Shown here in pieces: positions 51,090 to 58,617 of a stretch of DNA of 64,000 nt. The position numbers and the translations under genes were made by a program. The stretch is from NCBI GenBank assembly GCA_035772735.1, contig JASDFA010000010.1:158288501-158352500 (forward strand). The letters run 5' to 3'. Positions within the stretch are counted from its first letter, which is position 1, and every line of letters starts with the position of its first letter. The stretch comes from Datura wrightii (lineage: Eukaryota > Streptophyta > Magnoliopsida > Solanales > Solanaceae). The notes under the pieces are model-generated. The model did no database searches. It was not told the DNA's origin and was given only the letters and a program-made list of their open reading frames with translations.

Positions 51090-51640
51090 CGCATAGTCAC
51101 AGGGAACCGCACCTGTTAAGAGTAACCAAATTTAGGTTTCTTGAGCCAGTAGAATTCAAGAAGCAGGCCGGCCAGTCATCTCCATGTGCTTTATATCTAC
51201 CTTGTGAAAGTATGTGTCTGACTAAACATGCAATCTAAGAATACTACTAGTCTACAGATGCTTTCAATCTTTCACTTTTGTTCTCTTGCAGATATAGAAG
51301 CAGCTTGAAAAGACCATGATTGTGACTATTCGGGATACATAATACAGAGAAATTTCATGTTGTGAGGTTGTGCTTTGAATCATTTTCTTTAGTTTGAAAA
51401 CCTTGTCATCTCTTTTTGTTATCACGCATAGCCATGGGACGTCCTATGGTTTTTGACTTCAGGCTTTTGATCGTTTTGTAATTGTCCCGCCACGGCAATG
51501 AGAATACATCTTCTTTTTTGGAAGGGATTTGATTTGTTGCCTCAAATTTTGTTGTTTACACTCTCTGCCATTGCCTTGATATACTAGTGAGGGAAGTGAA
51601 GTAGACTGTTCCGAAAAGAATGACACTTTTTTTATATTTG
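51090..51640 (+). pseudogene. Diverged inverted copy of the IRE-type kinase 3' end
   Basis: Homologous to the reverse complement of 31300-31870. Shared blocks: CAGGGAACC right after the stop region, CTTGCAGATATAGAAGCAGCTT, GTGAGGTTGTGCTTTGAATC, and GGGATT(T/G)GA(T/C)TTGTTGCCTCAAATTTT. The homology begins about at the kinase stop codon and includes the probable 3' UTR intron, so it is a genomic duplication rather than a processed retrocopy. The coding exons expected just upstream are replaced by the LINE. Identity looks like roughly 75-80% by eye. Confidence 0.82.
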
Positions 51641-51806
51641 TTAACTCTGTAACTTTAAACTTTCATTTTACCTTAACGGCATACTTTTCTTATAAGATGA
51701 AGAAAACCCTTAATAGCATACTCTTGTAGCCATGAAAATGTCATTGAATGGGAGGAGACTTGGAGCACTTCCCAGCAGTGATGGGACTGCACCAAGAATC
51801 AGCTCT
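51641..51806 (+). other. Host sequence next to the viral junction, with a short open frame
   Basis: AT-rich sequence, then an ATG at about 51739 opening a frame that starts MSLNGRRLGALPSSDG and runs into viral DNA at 51807. I do not recognise it. It could be the first exon of a host gene cut by the insertion, or chance. Confidence 0.3.
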
Positions 51807-52182
51807 GGTGTATTATAAGCTTATGAAAACCACAATAGCCCCAAAGGCTATCACTGCTAGTGTCAAAGGGGTTACCATGCTCATGGAAGCTAACCAGGAG
51901 CACTGTACTACCTTTGTTCCTAGACTTCTCAGATGGAATGACATCTTATCTGATGAAGAATGGAAATTTGATTCCATCACCACTCCTATCCCTCTTCAAC
52001 CCGAACGGTCTCAGATCGACAGGGTTATCCAATTTCCAGACGGATCTATAAACCTTAAGTCTTTAAGATCCAACTCTTTCAGCCAAGCAACTTCAAGTAG
52101 AAGAATGTCTTCGGCTAGACCTTCTTCTTTTTGTCCCCGGGAGGGTATTGATAGTAATTCTTCTGATAAGGAAGGTGAAACA
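51807..52182 (+). pseudogene. Movement-protein C-terminal half (viral, truncated)
   Basis: Matches the minus strand of 60484-60859 without gaps. It lacks the N-terminal half and runs into unrelated sequence after 52182. The local frame can be read back into host DNA at 51748. It belongs to the caulimovirid movement-protein ORF, which in intact viruses supports cell-to-cell spread. Confidence 0.85.
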
Positions 52183-52289
52183 GGGAAAATTCACGGGGTT
52201 GATTTTTCCCACACCATTCCCATTCTTACCATAGCTGTTAAGCTATCTTCTAAGGTTGCCGATTCTTTTTCTAACATCAAATATAATTG

Positions 52290-52670
52290 ATCTCCTATAT
52301 TTTTAAATCTTCTTCTAACTTTTGAGTAATTTTTTCATTTCCTTTAATCCATGGTGTATTTTTTCTTACTTTGTTATTTACTCTTTTTGCTCCTACTTTT
52401 TTATTAAATGGGGTGGTAAACCACCAATGTGTTTTTGTTATAGTATGTGGGTATAGTTTTTCTAAAAATGGCATTCCTCTTTTTCCATATCTTGAGATGT
52501 AATCTGCAATCATATTTTTCTCAGTTTTGATAACCTCAATTGTAAATGAAAAATTTAATATATTTAATACCAATCTCCTTATTTCCTTTGTTGTTACGGA
52601 ATCTTGTACCTTTTTAGTTATCCACCATTTAACTTGTGTGTTATCTGTTCTAACAATAAGTGTTTTACGA
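52290..52670 (-). pseudogene. RNase H C-terminal fragment from a different caulimovirid
   Basis: On the minus strand this reads RTDNTQVKWWITKK, then FTIEVIKTEKNMIADYISRY, then a basic tail. These match the end of a pararetroviral reverse transcriptase-RNase H polyprotein. The sequence clearly differs from the equivalent end of the main copy's polymerase (RVDCKSAKDIL and NSLPDYLTREF), so it derives from another virus lineage. It is inserted backwards inside the plus-strand viral copy. Confidence 0.7.
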
Positions 52671-53340
52671 GGAACCTTCTGCTGAGCCTCCAGTCAGCCC
52701 TACTGCCAGTGACATGAGACCTGAGCATGGGAGAAAGGATTCTTTGACTACTCTTTCCTCAGAGGATGATTTTGAGATTGACAGAAAAAAGATTTCTGAA
52801 TGGTGGAACCTGCCCAAACACAGGGATAAAAAAGAATGGTATAAGGCAAATTATACCCTAGAATAGAGGACCAAGTTCAGAGACAAATGGTTCAGAGATA
52901 TGAAAAGATTCAAGACTAATCTTGAGTATTTTAAGTGGTTTGAAATCACAGGTCAAATAGGAGACAGCAGCTCCTCGTTGAAAGTTCTGGTGAAACAATG
53001 GCACACCAGAGAAAAGACGGTTCATTCTGTTACTCCTCCTTTGGAAGGCATTCTCATACCCTACAGAAATGAAACCATAAAAGCCATCCCTTTCAAAAAA
53101 CTTTTGGACCAACCAAATGCTCCAGTTACTGCCGAAGATTTGAACAAAATCTACGAGCAAAATAACTATACTAATCAAGTTCTTCATGTTGTTTCCCAAC
53201 AGATTGAAGAGACCAAAAATTCTCCTAGTACATCTAGTACTAACCTTTTTAGCTCTAAACCAAGCTCCTCCAAATCAGGCCACAATTCTTTCAGTGAGCC
53301 TCCTTTCAAACTTCCTAAATTCTCTAAAAAGAATTTTCCA
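52671..53340 (+). pseudogene. ORF between movement and coat genes (viral tail segment), broken
   Basis: The first part (52671 to about 52860) has acidic and Ser-rich sequence, then KKISEWWNLPKHRDK, and ends at an in-frame TAG (52864-52866). The second part continues to 53340 and matches the minus strand of 60141-60492 from position 52989 on. At 53340 it jumps to the primer-site region. The short fragment at 62296-62374 lacks the TAG, so the stop is a private point change in this copy. Confidence 0.75.
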
Positions 53341-53354
53341 AATCCTGTAGTAAA

Positions 53355-53367
53355 TGGTATCATAGCC
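53355..53367 (+). promoter_or_regulatory. tRNA-Met primer-binding site (one mismatch)
   Basis: TGGTATCATAGCC differs at one base from TGGTATCAGAGCC, the complement of the 3' end of initiator tRNA-Met used by caulimovirids to prime first-strand DNA synthesis. It sits at the boundary of the internal deletion. Confidence 0.8.
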
Positions 53368-53964
53368 ATATTAGCCATACTAGGCTAAGTTTTATTATCG
53401 TCTAAGGTAGAAAAGCATGAGTTAGATCTTGTTAGGTTTAACTAATAACTTAGAACAACATGTTAATATACTGTTATAATGTTTGAACCAGATGGGGTTC
53501 TGGCAGATCTAAGGAAGATGATTACTGTACTACTGTTTATATGATGTATAGTTATACTCTTAGGAAGTTAGAATATTTACTTGTTTAAGTTTTGAGAATC
53601 CGATGTATAGTTTCTAAGTTTAGACCAGCCTGAAGGAATCGTAATTGCCGCTTAGCCAGGGAAGGCGTTAGGCTTGATTCTTGGCCTCGTAGTGTCTGAA
53701 CCTAAGAAACTATTGTAATATCCAGATGACTTCTCATGTCAGATCTTAAACGTTTAAATATTTAAACATCTAGAGAGTCTAACTACTATTCATATAACTG
53801 TATGAACAGCATCAACCAATTAGGTAGACTAGTCCAGAATTGATAACTAACTCTGGCCATCCATTTAATACAGTTGTTTAACTTGATTGCTCTATATTAT
53901 TAGTTATACTTGAACATAGTTTATACTTAGCTTTCCTATCTCAAAGGCGATAGTTTGCATCAAC
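53368..53964 (+). other. Viral leader sequence
   Basis: About 600 nt between primer site and movement ORF, colinear with the minus strand of 61390-61986 and nearly identical to it. Short upstream ORFs are present, for example a three-codon one at 53418. Long leaders with small ORFs are usual in this virus family. Confidence 0.75.
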
Positions 53965-54563
53965 ATGAATCAACATGTTTATGATACGAACAACATAAAT
54001 GTTTCAATTTCAAAAATTGAAGATGATTTACAAAACTGGTCGATTCCTAGAGAACCGATTGAAAAGATTTACCAAACTGGTAACTTTTCATTTTTTAAAA
54101 AATATAACATTAAGACTTGTGAATCAACAGTCGCTATAAACAATTCTTTAGAATGCATAAAGCTTCTTGTTTCTGCCGATATTCAAAAATTTAAAAATGA
54201 CTTTAAATTTTTGCATGTTGGTCTTGTACAAATTGTTGTTAAACCTCTATTTAGAAAGGGTTTAAATATTCCTATTTGTCTGCTTCTTCGTGATGATAGA
54301 CTGTTAAATTTTGATGATTCCCTGTTAGGAGTCTTAGAAAGTAACCTCGCCAATGGCCCGGTATACTTTAACTGCTATCCTAACTTCTCGGTCGATATTC
54401 AGGACCCCAACATCCTGGATACCTTGACTCTTAATGTCAAGACCAAGAATATGAATAGCAGGGTCGATACCCGAGAAATAGCTATAATATACAGGGTGTA
54501 TTATAAGCTTATGAAAACCACAATAGCCCCAAAGGCTATCACTGCTAGTGTCAAAGGGGTTAC
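53965..54563 (+). pseudogene. Movement-protein N-terminal part (viral, truncated)
   Basis: Starts at the same ATG as the main copy and matches it (61389-60791) without indels and with only a few changes. The viral sequence ends abruptly at 54563; the open frame then runs on to 54597 through about 10 bp of filler and the start of the promoter-proximal inverted repeat. The core contains GPVYFNCYPNFSVDI, consistent with a 30K-superfamily movement protein. Confidence 0.85.
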
Positions 54564-54573
54564 AATAGCTTAT

Positions 54574-54682
54574 GAAACAAGGCATTCGAAATTTTAGAAA
54601 GAAAAACAGCGGAAACATAGACATTGAAAGCTTGAAAGTTTACAGAGAGTTTTTCTTTCTAAAATTTCGAATGCCTTGTTTC
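54574..54682. repeat. 33-bp perfect inverted repeat at the two viral copies' junction
   Basis: Arms 54574-54606 and 54650-54682 are exact reverse complements (GAAACAAGGCATTCGAAATT and 13 more bases), with a 43-bp loop. The right arm is the start of the viral transcript just downstream of the minus-strand TATA box; the left arm is an inverted duplicate of it. Confidence 0.95.
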
Positions 54683-55060
54683 TCAACATATACTGCCTTA
54701 TATAGGCATAAAGAGATAAGGGGAGGGGATAAAGTAATCTAGATGTCTCCTTCTGATTGGTTCTTGGAGATTGCTTTATCTTCACTCTTATCTTGTGGGT
54801 CCCGTCTTCCACTGAGGGAATCTGATAGTGAAGTTTGCTTTTCGCAAAGTAAGTGGAGTCTGCTTTCCGCAAAGTATTGTCGGCTAGCTTTTGTCGGCCA
54901 TTTGAATTGGTCTTTGTGGGACCACCTTTGTCTTTTTCAGACTTTAATCGATAATAATTCTGAACCTTTGGTTCTCTATTATCCTTTCCTTGATAATTCC
55001 GGTTTCTTCGAAACCTCTATCAGGAAAGCTGATTATTCCGGAATTTAATTTCCTCAATCA
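54650..55060 (-). promoter_or_regulatory. Pararetroviral transcript promoter
   Basis: TATATAA at 54704-54698 on the minus strand, in CCTATATAAGGC, is placed downstream of the last viral ORF like the 35S-type promoter of caulimovirids. Transcription should start about 25-30 nt further, near 54675. Upstream are two 25-bp direct repeats, GATAAG motifs (for example CACAAGATAAG) and paired GCCGACAA boxes near 54878-54900. Confidence 0.82.
54827..54876 (-). repeat. Two 25-bp tandem repeats in the viral enhancer region
   Basis: Units 54827-54851 and 54852-54876 share AGTG(A/G)AGT(T/C)TGCTTT and CGCAAAGTA, differing at about four positions. They lie 120-180 bp upstream of the TATA box in the minus direction. 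Confidence 0.85.
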
Positions 55061-55063
55061 GGA

Positions 55064-56404
55064 TTAGTCTGATTCATAATTCAAGTAAGACTGTGCTATT
55101 CCTTTGGGGTTTAGCATGTCTCCATTTTCTCCGCTTTGGGAGGAGGATACTTCTTCAAGAAGTTGTGAGGCAGATTCTTCATCTGAGTTTTCCTCCAAAT
55201 CTGAGAGGGCTTTCTGAAGTTTCTTCTTAAGCGCCTCTTTGGACTTTTTATTTGATTTCTGAGCTACCTCCTTTTTGTGAGATTGCTTTGAATCATCCTT
55301 TTTGAGCGCCGGAGTCCATCCCTTGGCAAAAACTTCTTTTGACAAGTATTTAATCCTGTCAGATTCATGAACTGAAAACGTCCAAGAGATTATAAAAGAT
55401 ATTTTCTTCATAATAAAATATTTGCATAATTTAATATGCTCAGGCAAAGAAGAAATATCATTGTCAATTTGGAATTGACTAAACCTGTCAGCAAAGTTTT
55501 TGGGGAGAACTTCTGAATTTCCCCCAAAACAACTCCACCAGTCATAAAACCATCTTGGGATGGTTTTGCTACTTACCTCTGGCCCATATTTGACGAACCA
55601 GGTGTGGTTGGACGGCCTTAGGAATATGAAGTTGAACCACGCATCCCTGTAGTCGAACCAGTTATAGATTTGGGGCCTGAATGGCCTTGAAAGATTAATT
55701 GGGGTGTGAAGATGACTCACATGCCAATTAAAAGGTGAAAGAATTTTCTTCAATGTAAATTTTGAGTAGGCTATGCTACTCGGATCAGCATCATCACTGA
55801 GGACGTGCTCGATATCAATAGAACCAGTATCAACCAGAATGAACTCATAAAATTTCCTGGTTTTGATCGGGTTGCTGGTTTCGATGAAATTTTGATCAGT
55901 GTAAATGGGTCTGATCAGACTTTTGATGTCGAAAGACTCAAACTCCTTATCTAAAGCTAAGACAGGAGTAACAAGGATGGAAACATTTTTGAAGACCTCT
56001 TTGACCTTCGGATTTTTGACAATCTCTTTACCTTTGGAAGTGAGGTCAGGATTGACAGCTTGAGCAAAATTCTCTGGGGCCTTGTAGGCGTAACTATCTC
56101 TAGATTGGATCTTAGAGTATCTAGGTTCGCCTGAAGGAGAAGAAGAAGAAGGTTGAGGTTCCTTTTTGAAAGGAGAAGTAGTCTGAGGTTTTTCAGCTTT
56201 TTGAGCTGGATTAGGAAGTGGTGGAAAAGGGGTAATAGTTAGCCTAGGATATAGCGGTGGAATCCCGGCTAAGACTGAGAATTTATTGAGTTCTGGTCGG
56301 TCATTCAGAGATGGCCGGATTGTAAATGGAGAAGCCAATGGCTTCGGATTGTCCCTTCTGGAGGAACCACTTGTTGAAGAGGTCTTGGGCCTGAGTGGCC
56401 TCAT
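55064..56404 (-). CDS. Fourth viral ORF, 446 aa (transactivator/inclusion-protein position)
   Basis: An uninterrupted ORF of the endogenous pararetrovirus. Its ATG overlaps the polymerase stop in ATGA (56404-56401), the arrangement used for coupled reinitiation. The N-terminal ~110 residues are proline- and serine-rich. The middle (about 200-350) is folded and aromatic-rich, with NWFDYRDAWFNFIFLR and RWFYDWWSCFGG. The C-terminus is a Lys-rich stretch followed by an acidic Ser-rich tail. In caulimoviruses and solendoviruses this last position is held by the translational transactivator/inclusion-body protein. I see no motif that proves the role, so the assignment rests on position. Confidence 0.65.
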   Translation of the reverse strand: MRPLRPKTSSTSGSSRRDNPKPLASPFTIRPSLNDRPELNKFSVLAGIPPLYPRLTITPFPPLPNPAQKAEKPQTTSPFKKEPQPSSSSPSGEPRYSKIQSRDSYAYKAPENFAQAVNPDLTSKGKEIVKNPKVKEVFKNVSILVTPVLALDKEFESFDIKSLIRPIYTDQNFIETSNPIKTRKFYEFILVDTGSIDIEHVLSDDADPSSIAYSKFTLKKILSPFNWHVSHLHTPINLSRPFRPQIYNWFDYRDAWFNFIFLRPSNHTWFVKYGPEVSSKTIPRWFYDWWSCFGGNSEVLPKNFADRFSQFQIDNDISSLPEHIKLCKYFIMKKISFIISWTFSVHESDRIKYLSKEVFAKGWTPALKKDDSKQSHKKEVAQKSNKKSKEALKKKLQKALSDLEENSDEESASQLLEEVSSSQSGENGDMLNPKGIAQSYLNYESD

Positions 56405-58617
56405 TGCCTTTCCTGCAAAAATTCCCTGGTTAGATAATCAGGCAGAGAATTATTTTTTCCTTGGAGGAATTCAATGTCAAAATCAAAGTTTGATAATAAG
56501 GCTTGCCACCTTGCAAATATTTGTTTAGAAACCAAAATTTTAACATCTTTTTGCAAAATGTCTTTGGCGGATTTACAGTCTACTCTAAGTAGAAAATATT
56601 TGTTAACTAAATCATCTTGGAATTTAGTAATACACAAGACGATAGAGAGTACTTCCTTTTTAACGGTGCTGTAATTCTTTTGCGCAGAATTCCATACACC
56701 TGAGGTATACCTGACAAGTTGTTCAAAATCCTCGGGGGACTTTCTCTGTTTCAAAATACCACCATAGCCAATGTCTGAAGCATCGGTTTCTACGATCATG
56801 AAGGCGTCAGGGTTAGGGATACCCAAACAAGGAAGATCTTTAACAACCTCTTTGATTTTCTTAACTGCTATGGTCTGTTCCTCAGACCACGGACATGGCT
56901 TCTTTTTGAGCCTATCAAATAGTGGCTTGCAGATATGCCTTACCTTAGGAATAAAGTCTTCCACGTAGTTAATACTTCTCAAAAATCTTTGTAATTGGGT
57001 CTTGTCCGTAATGACATCCGGAAATTTACCTGAGAACTCAATGGCTCTGCAAATCGGCTTATAGGTTCCCTGGTATAAGTCATGACCAAGAAATCTAATG
57101 CTTGTTTGGAAAAGCTTAATTTTCTTGGCACTAACGACCAAGCCATTTTTCTTAACTATATCAAAAAATATGTTAAGATGTTTAAAATGAGAATCGATGT
57201 CCTCTGAAAAACTTAACACATCATCTATGTAAACTATGGACATGTAGCTTACATGATTGAATATGTCGTTCATGATATTTTGGAATTCACTTGGGGCATT
57301 TTTAAGCCCAAAAGGCATTACATTCCATTCATACTGTCCAAATGGAACGTTGAATGCGGTTTTGTACTTATCCTTTTCGGATATTTGAATTTGCCAAAAT
57401 CCAGACTTCATGTCAAACTTGTTGTAGACATTAGCCCTGTAAGTTCGTTTCAAAAGATCCCTTTTATTAGGAATCGAATATCTGATCCATTTTAAAACGG
57501 AATTTAAAGGTTTGTAGTTAATCACAAGCCTTGGAGAGCCTCTTTCCTGCTCCGCGGCCTTGTTAACATAAAATGCCGAGCAACTCCATGGGGACTTGGA
57601 GGGCCGGATAATATTGTTTTCCAAAAGTGTGTTGATTTCATTTTTGCAAATCTCCATAAGTTCGTGACTCATTTGAATGGGCCTAGCTTTAGTGCTAATG
57701 GACCGTTCATTGAATCCGTCAACATATGGTAAGTCAACAGTATGGGCTTTTCGAGCCCAAAAAGCATTTGGAAATTCAGAACAGATTTCAGATTTAAATT
57801 TTTCCTCAAGATGGGCTATCTTAGTAACCATTCCCGGGGTTTTTAAAATCTGTTCTATTCTTTTGATTTTTAAATCATCTTTTAAAAATCCAATTTGGTT
57901 AGAAAGATGAAAGATTTTAAATGCAGTCTTATCATGCAAAAATTTACTTTCATTTTTCGAAAGCGTTTTGACAAATGGGAACTCAAGATTTTTCCCCAAA
58001 ATCTTGGTTTTAATGGATTCAAAACCTGAAATGAAGGGCTTAATTTGGGTGATGAAAGGGATCCCCAAAATAATCTCTTCATTTATATTTTTGGTAATAA
58101 CAAAATCGTTTTTTAAACAAATTCCATTATTACAAATATGAGCATTAGACAACTTATAGTCAATCTGTATACGCTCACCTGTTGCACTATACAATTTTGT
58201 AGTGCCTTTAGTCAAGTACTTCGTAGGTACCAATCCTTCAATGATGCAGTTCCTGTCTGCACCACTATCTAGCAAAGCAACCTTGTTGAGTGTTAGATTT
58301 CCAATAATCAATTTAATAAAAATATGTGAACTCTGAGGTTTCACCTGTGTTATTGCAAGAACTCCTGGTTCTTCATTACCTTGACAAGAAGATTCGGCTT
58401 CTTCAATGATATCTGTATATCTTCTTGGAGAGTCGGGATCCTCATCCGAGTCAGAAGCTTTTCTGTCTTCTTTTATTTCTTTTAGCAATTTCTTAGTCAG
58501 CTTTTCCACCTCGATGCTGCTAAGTCTTGCCTTAATGTCTCTTACTTCATCCTTTAGGAGACTTATTTCCTTTCTGAGTTCACCAATGGATGGTTCTTTA
58601 CCCTTTCGGAGTTGAAT
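56401..58617 (-). CDS. Viral protease-reverse transcriptase-RNase H polyprotein
   Basis: An uninterrupted frame of the endogenous pararetrovirus. Counting from a GTG at 58509: aspartic protease active site LLDSGAD (Asp81), reverse-transcriptase blocks FDMKSGFWQI (365-374), MPFGLKNAP (398-406) and catalytic YIDD (427-430), then RNase H with VETDASD (Asp576) and a C-terminal RVDCKS (Asp644). All key residues are present. The open frame extends upstream to just after a TAA at 58620-58618 but contains no ATG there; the first in-frame Met after the GTG is at about residue 227, beyond the protease. It overlaps the coat ORF by 55 nt in the -1 frame. In a live virus it would copy pregenomic RNA into DNA in the cytoplasm. 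Confidence 0.93.
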   Translation of the reverse strand: MQLRKGKEPSIGELRKEISLLKDEVRDIKARLSSIEVEKLTKKLLKEIKEDRKASDSDEDPDSPRRYTDIIEEAESSCQGNEEPGVLAITQVKPQSSHIFIKLIIGNLTLNKVALLDSGADRNCIIEGLVPTKYLTKGTTKLYSATGERIQIDYKLSNAHICNNGICLKNDFVITKNINEEIILGIPFITQIKPFISGFESIKTKILGKNLEFPFVKTLSKNESKFLHDKTAFKIFHLSNQIGFLKDDLKIKRIEQILKTPGMVTKIAHLEEKFKSEICSEFPNAFWARKAHTVDLPYVDGFNERSISTKARPIQMSHELMEICKNEINTLLENNIIRPSKSPWSCSAFYVNKAAEQERGSPRLVINYKPLNSVLKWIRYSIPNKRDLLKRTYRANVYNKFDMKSGFWQIQISEKDKYKTAFNVPFGQYEWNVMPFGLKNAPSEFQNIMNDIFNHVSYMSIVYIDDVLSFSEDIDSHFKHLNIFFDIVKKNGLVVSAKKIKLFQTSIRFLGHDLYQGTYKPICRAIEFSGKFPDVITDKTQLQRFLRSINYVEDFIPKVRHICKPLFDRLKKKPCPWSEEQTIAVKKIKEVVKDLPCLGIPNPDAFMIVETDASDIGYGGILKQRKSPEDFEQLVRYTSGVWNSAQKNYSTVKKEVLSIVLCITKFQDDLVNKYFLLRVDCKSAKDILQKDVKILVSKQIFARWQALLSNFDFDIEFLQGKNNSLPDYLTREFLQERQ

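Larger units (their letters stand above)
51807..54563 (+). mobile_element. Deleted endogenous pararetrovirus copy, plus strand (circle-like)
   Basis: A rearranged caulimovirid fragment in the opposite orientation to the main copy. The order is movement-protein C-terminal half, a foreign RNase H fragment, the following-ORF tail, tRNA-Met primer site, leader, then movement-protein N-terminal part. Coat, polymerase, fourth ORF and promoter are absent. The first and last 69 bp (51807-51875 and 54495-54563) are the same viral segment. That order and terminal overlap are expected for a small circular deleted genome opened at one point. Confidence 0.85.

Noticed and set aside
51090..51640. LINE 3' transduction of the IRE kinase UTR
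   Set aside because: The copied segment includes the probable UTR intron and sequence well past the expected poly(A) site, so an RNA intermediate is unlikely.
54727..54872. Short open frames across the viral promoter region
   Set aside because: They lie over the TATA box and enhancer repeats and carry no conserved motif.
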